Program-made: the position numbers and the translations under genes
Shown: piece by piece, positions 1 through 5,125 of the stretch
Layout: each line of letters opens with the position of its first letter
Position numbering within the stretch: position 1 is the stretch's first letter
Notes under the pieces: model-generated
What the model saw: only the letters and a program-made list of their open reading frames with translations
What the model was told of the DNA's origin: nothing
Database searches by the model: none
Origin: an uncultured delta proteobacterium
GTDB lineage: Bacteria > Myxococcota_A > Polyangia > Polyangiales > Polyangiaceae
DNA length: 5,999 bases
Direction of reading: 5' to 3'
Assembly (NCBI GenBank): GCA_903893335.1
Contig: CAITLX010000749.1
Coordinates: forward strand, 1 to 5,999

Positions 1-773
1 CCGACGTGTTCGCGCTCGGCGTGCTGCTCTACGAGATGCTCGCGGGCGCGCACCCGTTCGCCGCCGGCGAGGAGAGCTCGGTGGCGCAGCGCATCCGCCA
101 CGAGCCCCCGTGGCCGCTGCGCGAGCGCGCGGCCGACGTCCCGCGCTCGGTCGAGCGCGTCGTGCTGCGGTGCCTCGAGAAGCACCCCGGCGACCGCTTC
201 GCGTCGGCCGACGAGGCGGGCGCAGCCTTGCAGGTCGAGCTGCGCGCGCGCACGGGAGCCTCGCGCGCGAGCCTCGTGCTGACCGAGCTTCAGCGGGCGC
301 GCCTCGTCGAGTCCAAGCCCGCGCGCGGAGCAGGGCGCGTGCTCGTGGCGGGCGAGTCGCGCGCCCCCTTCTGGCTCGAGCCCCTCACCGGCTTCGCCGT
401 CCTCGCGGCGTCGCTCGCGCTGGTCGTCGGCGCGCTGCAGCTCTTCGGTCGCGGCGACGAGCGCGACGAGCTGGCCGCCGGGCGCGCGCTCGAGCTCGTG
501 CCGGCGCGCGCCGGAGCGCTGCGCGTCGTCGCGCACCCCTGGGCCGAGGTGATCGTGGACGGCCAGCGCGTGGACGTCACCCCCTTCGCCCGCGCGATCC
601 CCGTCGCCGCCGGCACGCACCACGTGACCTTGCGCCACCCTCAGGCCCCCGACGAGCGAAGGGTCGTGCGCGTCGGGGCAGGCGAGACGGTGTCGCTCGA
701 CGTGTCGCTGGCGGTCCCGGCCCCGCCGGTCGCAGACGCCGGAGTGGCACCGACGACGTCGGCGACGCCGTGA
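1..773 (+). CDS. Ser/Thr protein kinase, C-terminal part, with TM segment and periplasmic PEGA domain (5' truncated)
   Basis: This is the C-terminal part of a Hanks-type (eukaryotic-like) Ser/Thr protein kinase that phosphorylates protein substrates in the cytoplasm. The open frame runs in from the left edge. The first full codon (3-5) gives Asp of the subdomain IX motif DVFALGVLLYEML, so the GTG at 6 is internal, not a start. Counting residues from that GTG, 1-70 are the kinase C-lobe, ending in the subdomain XI signature CLEKHPGDRF (56-65) with its conserved Arg. Residues 122-147 form one hydrophobic membrane span. Residues 170-236 match the PEGA domain (GALRV, HPWAEVIVDG, TPF, then AAGTHHVTLRHP), expected outside the inner membrane. 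A short Pro/Ala-rich tail ends at TGA 771-773. The ATP-binding and catalytic lobes lie outside the window, so activity cannot be judged. The FHA gene faces it with only 3 bp between stops. The family call is secure; substrates are unknown. Confidence 0.93.
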   Translation, partial: DVFALGVLLYEMLAGAHPFAAGEESSVAQRIRHEPPWPLRERAADVPRSVERVVLRCLEKHPGDRFASADEAGAALQVELRARTGASRASLVLTELQRARLVESKPARGAGRVLVAGESRAPFWLEPLTGFAVLAASLALVVGALQLFGRGDERDELAAGRALELVPARAGALRVVAHPWAEVIVDGQRVDVTPFARAIPVAAGTHHVTLRHPQAPDERRVVRVGAGETVSLDVSLAVPAPPVADAGVAPTTSATP

Positions 774-776
774 GCG

Positions 777-1754
777 TCAGGTCTTGAACAGGAGCCAGAG
801 CCCCATCGCGCTCAGCGCCAGCACGGCGAGCGCGACGAGGACCACGGCGAGATCGGTCCCGCCGATCGAGGGGCCGCTCGCGCCGCGCCGCACGGCAGCC
901 TGCGCGCCGGGGAGCGGGGCCACGGGCGCCGCGGCCGCTTCGGCCGTGGCGAGCGCCGCTGCCCTGGCGCTCGCGCGCGGCGGCTCGGGCGCGAAGTCGG
1001 CCTCGCGGATGCGCTCGTCGCCGGCGCGCTCGAGCTCCGCGAGCGCGTCGGCCGCCGCGTGCTCGTACACCAGGACGCTCGAGGCGAGCGCGACGGTGTG
1101 CCCCGAGCGCCAGGGCGCATCGCGGTCGGTCGGCAGCGGCTCGCCGCCCAGCGTCGCGCCGTTCTTCGACCCGAGGTCGCGCGCGACGAGCCCATCGCCG
1201 CGGCGCACGACCTGGACGTGGCGCCGAGAGGCGTCGGGGTCGTCGAGCGCGAGGTCGGCCTCGCGACTTCGGCCGAGGACGTAGGCACGGCCTGGCTCGA
1301 TCAGCGCGAGCGTCTTGCCCGCGTCGGGGCCCTCGACGACGACCAGGCGCGGACCGGCCTGCTCGCCGCGCCCCTCGAGCGCGCGCGCCACGAGCGCGAG
1401 CGCGATCTCCTTGGTGGCGAGCTGCGGCTGCGCCGTCGGGAGCGGCTCGTCGAAGCGGAGCTCGAGCCACACGCGCCCGAGCCGAACGCGATCGCCGTGG
1501 CGCACGACCCGGGGCGCCTGCGGCGAGAGGCGCACCTCGCCGATGAACGTCCCGTTGGTGCTGCCCTCGTCCTGGAGGATCTGCTCCGAGCCCCGCTGGC
1601 GCAGCGTCGCGTGGCGCGCGCTGACGCTCGGGTCGGGGAGGCGCACGTCGCAGCTCTCGCCGCGGCCGAGCACGATCATCGGCGCGTCGAGCGTGAGCGC
1701 GGGGCCGCCCAGGCCGGCCTCCGCCCCCGACAGCACCACGACCGTGACCGGCAT
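777..1754 (-). CDS. Tail-anchored protein with two FHA domains
   Basis: A 325-residue phosphothreonine-binding adaptor with no visible enzymatic domain. FHA domain 1 spans about 26-100 and has the conserved Gly30-Arg31, Ser45/Arg47/His48 (SARHA) and Asn67-Gly68 (GSTNGTF). FHA domain 2 spans about 136-230 with Gly161-Arg162, SRRH (176-179) and SKNG (196-199). Both retain the residues that contact phosphothreonine in characterised FHA domains. An Ala/Glu/Pro-rich linker (232-298) leads to one hydrophobic span (301-323) that ends in FKT, so the protein is a probable C-terminal tail anchor with both FHA domains in the cytoplasm. The ATG start at 1754 places FHA1 right at the N-terminus, and no Shine-Dalgarno precedes it. 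The gene is convergent with the Ser/Thr kinase, which is a plausible source of its ligand (inference), and divergent from the PilZ gene. Family assignment is firm; partner proteins are unknown. Confidence 0.93.
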   Translation of the reverse strand: MPVTVVVLSGAEAGLGGPALTLDAPMIVLGRGESCDVRLPDPSVSARHATLRQRGSEQILQDEGSTNGTFIGEVRLSPQAPRVVRHGDRVRLGRVWLELRFDEPLPTAQPQLATKEIALALVARALEGRGEQAGPRLVVVEGPDAGKTLALIEPGRAYVLGRSREADLALDDPDASRRHVQVVRRGDGLVARDLGSKNGATLGGEPLPTDRDAPWRSGHTVALASSVLVYEHAAADALAELERAGDERIREADFAPEPPRASARAAALATAEAAAAPVAPLPGAQAAVRRGASGPSIGGTDLAVVLVALAVLALSAMGLWLLFKT

Positions 1755-1762
1755 CGTGCGGC

Positions 1763-1768
1763 ACTATA
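1763..1768 (-). promoter_or_regulatory. Candidate -10 box for the FHA gene, implying a leaderless transcript
   Basis: Read on the minus strand this is TATAGT, five of six matches to the sigma-70 -10 consensus and the most AT-rich hexamer of the divergent region. Only 8 nt separate it from the ATG at 1754, so transcription would begin at or next to the start codon. This agrees with the absence of a Shine-Dalgarno there. No convincing -35 hexamer sits 16-18 bp upstream, so the call is tentative. Confidence 0.35.
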
Positions 1769-1817
1769 GGCACGCGCGCGGCGGGTGGGCGAAGCCCTGC
1801 GCGAGCCGCGCACAAAG

Positions 1818-1845
1818 TTGGCCCGGCAGGCTCGGCTCCCGTAAC
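1818..1845 (+). promoter_or_regulatory. Weak sigma-70-like promoter candidate for the PilZ gene
   Basis: TTGGCC at 1818-1823 matches four of six -35 consensus bases. CGTAAC at 1840-1845, 16 bp downstream, matches only three of six -10 bases. It lies in the only locally AT-richer stretch (cacaaagtt, 1811-1819) before the PilZ gene. It would place the transcription start near 1852, just before the dyad at 1857-1871. The -10 match is poor, so treat this as a position to test rather than an established promoter. Confidence 0.18.
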
Positions 1846-1852
1846 GGGGACC
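1834..1852. repeat. Imperfect inverted repeat with a TAA loop in the divergent intergenic region
   Basis: The core CCCG-TAA-CGGG (1838-1848) pairs perfectly. It extends outward through one T-G wobble and one C-A mismatch to GG/CC at the ends (1834-1835 with 1851-1852). It ends 4 bp before the stronger palindrome at 1857-1871. No T-tract follows, so it is not a convincing terminator. In GC-rich DNA a 4-bp core can occur by chance. Confidence 0.25.
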
Positions 1853-1856
1853 AGGC

Positions 1857-1871
1857 GACCACGACGTGGTC
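1857..1871. repeat. 15-bp near-perfect palindrome directly upstream of the PilZ gene Shine-Dalgarno
   Basis: GACCACG-A-CGTGGTC has 7-bp arms that are exact reverse complements around a single central base. It ends 4 nt before the GGAGG at 1876-1880. As DNA it has the form of an operator for a dimeric regulator. As RNA it could form a 6-bp stem with a 3-nt loop next to the ribosome binding site. Which, if either, is used cannot be told from sequence. Confidence 0.5.
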
Positions 1872-1875
1872 CACC

Positions 1876-1880
1876 GGAGG
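1876..1880 (+). promoter_or_regulatory. Shine-Dalgarno of the PilZ gene
   Basis: GGAGG, followed by AA, is spaced 5 nt from the ATG at 1886. It is the strongest ribosome binding site in the window and fixes the start of the PilZ gene. Confidence 0.85.
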
Positions 1881-1885
1881 AACCG

Positions 1886-3826
1886 ATGAGCGTGCAGAAC
1901 GACCGCCGTGAGGCCCAGGCGCAGCGTATCCCCTTCGACCTTCCCGTGACGATCGGAGGGGTCGACGACCCGTCCGGTGCGTTCGAGGCGGCCGGGGTCG
2001 ACGTCTCCACGGGAGGGATGCACGTGCGGACGCTGTACCTGCCGGATCTCGGCCAGCCGCTCACCTGCCGCTTCGACGCGGCCGGCCAGGAGATCGCCGT
2101 CGAGGGCGACGTCGTCTGGCGCGACGAGGGTCCGCGCGGCGGCGAGTTCGGCATTCGCTTCCAGAACGTCGACGGCGCCAGCACCGCTGCGCTCCTCGAG
2201 ATGTGCGGCATCCAGCCCGCGGCGAGCGACGGCTCCGCGGCCCCCGGGCTCGAGGCTCCGATGATGATCGCCACGGGCACCCGCGTGCGGCTCCACATCG
2301 ACGGCCTCGGCGCCCCGATGAAGGCGCGCGTGCGCGAAGGGGGCACCGCGAGGGTGCTGGTCGGCTCGAACCTCGAGTTCCTGCGCGTCGGTCGCGCGCT
2401 CGAGGTCGAGGACGTCGATCAGCAGCGCAAGCGCTCCGCCCACGTCGATCGCGTCGAGGTCCAGATCGACCCCGCGTCGCGCGTTCCCCAGCTCGTCGTG
2501 TCGCTCCGCTACACGGACGCCGACGGCGAGGAGGCGGCGGCCGACGAGCCGCACCACGAGATGGCGCCCTCGGCGGCGCCCTTCGATCCCCCCGTGGTCG
2601 CTCCGCTCGGCCGCTCGGCGGCCGACGCCACCGCCGACCCCGCCGACGACGACGAGGTCGACGCTGCCCGGCAGATGAAGTCGCGCGTGTCGCGCGCCGC
2701 CCAGGCCGTGACTCCCGCGATGGCGCGCCTCGGCAAGCGAGCGGCGATGACCGCCTCGCTGCTCTGGGCCAAGACGCGCGGGCGCCCCATGACCGAGGTC
2801 GACGTGCCCGCTCGCCGCACGACCGCTCCGCCTCCCACCGGCGGACTCCACGCGGCCGGCAAGCACATCGTGCGCGACGAGGAGCTCGACGCCGGCTTCG
2901 ACACGACCGCCCGTCGCCCCACCACCGCGCGGCGCGCGCTCGCGTTCGGCGGCGCGGCAGGCATCGTCGCGATGCTCGTCATGTTCGCCGTGCGCCGCTC
3001 GCCGGCCCCTCCCCCCGCGGCGGCTGCGCCCGTCGAGGGCGAGGCGACGACCGCGGCGCTCACCGACCCCACGCTGGCCGCCGACCCGCTCGCGGCAGCC
3101 GACGCGGGCGCGACGCCGACCGCGACGACCGGCGCCGTCGCGCAGGCGAACGTCCCGCTGTTCGGCGCGACGCCGATGTCGACCACCGAGCCGGCCGCCG
3201 TTCCGCCTCCCGTCGCCGCGCTCGGCGCGACGCCCGACCCGTTCGCGGCCGTCCCGTCGGTCGACGGCGGCGCGCTGCCGACCGAGCCTGCGGCGCTGGC
3301 CGCGGCCCCGGCGGAGGAGCCCGCTGCGGCCCACGCCTCGCCGTCCGAGGACGAAGACCGCGGCAGCGCCCCGTCGCACGCGCACGTCAAGGTCGCGTCG
3401 TTCGGGCACGGCAAGGTCTCGCACCCGACCGTGCTGCGCGTGAAGATGGACGGCACGATCACCGCGCTGCAAGGTGGCCGCACGGCCACCGGGTTCACCG
3501 TCACGCTGCCGGGGCGCCACGCGGCCGAGTCGCTCGGCGGCCTCGCGTCGAAGGACGCTCGCATCGCCTCGGTGCGCGGCGGTCGCGGCGGCAAGGGAGC
3601 CGAGGTCTCGTTCAGCTTCAAGGACGGCGTGCCCCCCTTCCAGGTGCGCGCCTCCGGCCACGATCTCGTCGTCGCGCTCGGGCGCGGCGCGGACGCGGCG
3701 CCCGCCAAGGGCGAGCCGCGCGGCACCAAGGTGGCCAAGGGGCACGACGCCAAGGACGGCAAGCTGCACGCCACCGCCAGCAAGGGGAGCCGGGCGGCGG
3801 GGCACAAGACCAAGAAGAGCGACTGA
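1886..3826 (+). CDS. PilZ-domain single-pass membrane protein with C-terminal AMIN-like domain
   Basis: A 646-residue protein; no named gene recognised. Residues 7-105 form a PilZ domain, the family that binds cyclic di-GMP: DVSTGG (39-44) is an intact [D/N]xSxxG motif and EFGIRF (87-92) is the usual closing strand. The usual N-terminal RxxxR is not intact: Arg7, Arg8 and Arg14 are present but Ala10 sits four residues before Arg14. Residues 126-212 are rich in predicted beta strands and may be a second barrel. An acidic linker follows, then a basic, probably amphipathic helical stretch (258-298). RRPTTARR precedes a single membrane span (351-369), giving an N-in topology. Residues 373-495 are an Ala/Pro/Thr-rich periplasmic linker with three GATP repeats. 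Residues 500-600 resemble an AMIN domain, found in PilQ and AmiC, by strand pattern only. The last 40 residues are Lys-rich. PilZ and topology are well supported; AMIN is inference. Confidence 0.88.
   Translation: MSVQNDRREAQAQRIPFDLPVTIGGVDDPSGAFEAAGVDVSTGGMHVRTLYLPDLGQPLTCRFDAAGQEIAVEGDVVWRDEGPRGGEFGIRFQNVDGASTAALLEMCGIQPAASDGSAAPGLEAPMMIATGTRVRLHIDGLGAPMKARVREGGTARVLVGSNLEFLRVGRALEVEDVDQQRKRSAHVDRVEVQIDPASRVPQLVVSLRYTDADGEEAAADEPHHEMAPSAAPFDPPVVAPLGRSAADATADPADDDEVDAARQMKSRVSRAAQAVTPAMARLGKRAAMTASLLWAKTRGRPMTEVDVPARRTTAPPPTGGLHAAGKHIVRDEELDAGFDTTARRPTTARRALAFGGAAGIVAMLVMFAVRRSPAPPPAAAAPVEGEATTAALTDPTLAADPLAAADAGATPTATTGAVAQANVPLFGATPMSTTEPAAVPPPVAALGATPDPFAAVPSVDGGALPTEPAALAAAPAEEPAAAHASPSEDEDRGSAPSHAHVKVASFGHGKVSHPTVLRVKMDGTITALQGGRTATGFTVTLPGRHAAESLGGLASKDARIASVRGGRGGKGAEVSFSFKDGVPPFQVRASGHDLVVALGRGADAAPAKGEPRGTKVAKGHDAKDGKLHATASKGSRAAGHKTKKSD
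3107..3236 (+). repeat. Degenerate in-frame tandem repeat (about 57-60 bp, three copies) in the PilZ-protein linker
   Basis: The 13-mer GGCGCGACGCCGA occurs at 3107-3119 and exactly again at 3164-3176. A third copy at 3224-3236 differs in its last bases. Spacings are 57 and 60 bp (19 and 20 codons), so each copy encodes GATP (residues 408-411, 427-430, 447-450). The residues between copies are Ala/Pro/Thr/Val-rich but poorly conserved, consistent with an old tandem duplication or convergent low-complexity sequence. Confidence 0.5.
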
Positions 3827-3849
3827 CCCCGCGAGGTCCGTCCCGACCG

Positions 3850-5082
3850 TTGTCCTCGCCGTCTCCGCTCGCGCACGCCGGGTTCCGGCGGCTGCTCGTC
3901 GCGCGCTTCGCGTCGGTCACGGCCTCGCAGATGCTGAGCGTGGCGGTCGGCTGGCAGGTCTACGCGCTCACGGGCAGGCCGCTCGATCTCGGCTTCGTCG
4001 GGCTCGCGCAGTTCCTCCCGGCCGCGGGGCTCTCGGTGCTCGGCGGCCACGTGGCCGACCGCTTCGACCGGCGCCGCGTGGTGCAGGCGTGCCACGCGAG
4101 CGTCGCCTTGATCTCGCTCGCGCTCCTCTTCGAGGTCGAGACCGGGCGCGCGAGCCTGCCGCTCGTGTACGCGACGCTCGCGCTCTACGGGGCCACGCGC
4201 GCGTTCATGGGGCCGTCGGGGCAGGCGCTCGTGCCGTCGGTCGTGGGCGAGGGGCAGCTCGGCCCGGCGGTCGCGTGGACCTCCACCGTGTTCGAGCTCG
4301 CGACCATCTGCGGCCCCATGCTCGGCGGCGCGCTCTACGCCTGGACGAACGGCGCGCGCGCGGTGTTCGCCGTCTGCGCGTCGCTCTCGCTCGTGGCCTT
4401 CGTCCTCGTCGGCGGCGTCCACGTCGCGCCGACCCGTCGCGCGTCCGGCGGCGTGACCGCGGCGTCGCTGCTCGCGGGCGTGCGCTACGTGCTGCATCGC
4501 CGCATCATCCTCGGCTCCATCTCGCTCGACCTCTTCGCCGTGCTGCTCGGAGGCGCGGTGGCGCTGCTGCCTGCGATCGCCCGCGACGTGCTCGGCGTCG
4601 GCCCCACCGGCCTCGGCATGCTGCGCGCGGCGCCCGCCGTCGGCGCCGGCCTGATGGCCGCGTGGCTCTCGGTGCGCCCCCTCGGCCGGCACGCGGGCGC
4701 GAAGATGCTCGCCGGCGTCGCGGTCTTCGGCGTCGCGACCATCGTGTTCGGGCTGTCGCGCTCGCTGCCGCTCTCGCTGCTCGCGCTCGCGGTGCTCGGC
4801 GCCGCCGACATGGTCAGCGTCGTCGTGCGCCTCACGCTCGTGCAGCTCGCGACGCCGCCGGAGATGCGCGGCCGCGTCAGCGCGGTGAACATGGTCTTCG
4901 TCGGGGCGTCCAACGAGCTCGGCGAGTTCGAGTCCGGCTTCACCGCGGCGCTGCTCGGGGTCGTGCCGGCGGTCGCGCTCGGCGGCGTCGGCACCCTGCT
5001 GGTGGTCGCGCTGTTCTGGTTCTGGTTCCCCGAGCTTCGGCGCGTCGATCAGCTCACGCCCGAGGCGCTCGAGACCTCGTAG
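3850..5082 (+). CDS. MFS transporter, EntS-like / MFS_3 (transmembrane secretion effector) family
   Basis: A 410-residue inner-membrane major facilitator protein, probably a proton-coupled exporter of small molecules; the substrate cannot be inferred. The N-terminal signature FRRLLVARF...SQMLSVAVGWQVYALTG (12-42) is typical of the EntS/MFS_3 group. MFS motif A is present at 65-76 as GGHVADRFDRRR. MRGRVSAVNMVF (339-350) and NELGEFESGF in the second half are also characteristic. About 12 hydrophobic segments and the length fit a full transporter. The start is TTG at 3850: it is the only credible start before TM1, with GAGG at 3833-3836 a rather long 13 nt upstream. The next in-frame ATG (3931) would remove part of TM1. 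The frame stays open far upstream inside the PilZ gene only because of high GC. The gene begins 23 nt after the PilZ stop with no terminator between, so co-transcription is likely. Confidence 0.9.
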   Translation: MSSPSPLAHAGFRRLLVARFASVTASQMLSVAVGWQVYALTGRPLDLGFVGLAQFLPAAGLSVLGGHVADRFDRRRVVQACHASVALISLALLFEVETGRASLPLVYATLALYGATRAFMGPSGQALVPSVVGEGQLGPAVAWTSTVFELATICGPMLGGALYAWTNGARAVFAVCASLSLVAFVLVGGVHVAPTRRASGGVTAASLLAGVRYVLHRRIILGSISLDLFAVLLGGAVALLPAIARDVLGVGPTGLGMLRAAPAVGAGLMAAWLSVRPLGRHAGAKMLAGVAVFGVATIVFGLSRSLPLSLLALAVLGAADMVSVVVRLTLVQLATPPEMRGRVSAVNMVFVGASNELGEFESGFTAALLGVVPAVALGGVGTLLVVALFWFWFPELRRVDQLTPEALETS

Positions 5083-5125
5083 CTGCGTCCCCCGCGCGCT
5101 CGCGGCGCGCGCGCCCGGCGCCCCG
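5083..5125. other. Convergent intergenic spacer with a 12-bp GC palindrome
   Basis: The 43 bp between the stops of the MFS gene and the CRTAC-like gene are almost pure G+C. They contain the perfect palindrome GGCGCGCGCGCC at 5104-5115 within a longer alternating CG run. It is the only structure here that might slow polymerase from either side. There is no T-tract on either strand, so it is not a standard intrinsic terminator. Confidence 0.3.

Noticed and set aside
6..8. GTG as the start of the kinase gene
   Set aside because: It lies inside the conserved DVFALGVLLYEML block, so the gene starts outside the window.
1818..1834. Sigma-54 promoter (TTGGCCCG...)
   Set aside because: The -24 half fits, but the required GC of the -12 element is not at the correct spacing.
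1838..1848. Intrinsic terminator in the divergent region
   Set aside because: Only a 4-bp core stem and no T-tract; no gene ends there.
1059..1911. Plus-strand open frames opposite the FHA gene
   Set aside because: No domain similarity; the minus strand encodes two complete FHA domains here.
577..2346. Long minus-strand open frame of 589 codons
   Set aside because: Its product is low-complexity Arg/Ala/Pro sequence with no domain. It overlaps the FHA gene in another frame and the PilZ gene antisense. This is a GC-bias shadow.
1676..3805. Minus-strand open frame of 709 codons antisense to the PilZ gene
   Set aside because: Arg/Gly/His-rich composition without recognisable motifs. The plus-strand frame has a strong Shine-Dalgarno and real domains.
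2203..3849. N-terminal extension of the MFS frame by about 550 codons
   Set aside because: The extension is Arg-rich nonsense in an alternate frame of the PilZ gene; MFS homology begins near 3880.
3931..3933. ATG as the start of the MFS gene
   Set aside because: It would delete part of TM1 and the conserved FRRLLVARF segment.
2509..4692. Minus-strand open frame of 727 codons spanning two plus-strand genes
   Set aside because: No family motifs; it crosses the boundary between PilZ and MFS genes, as expected for a stop-poor antisense frame.
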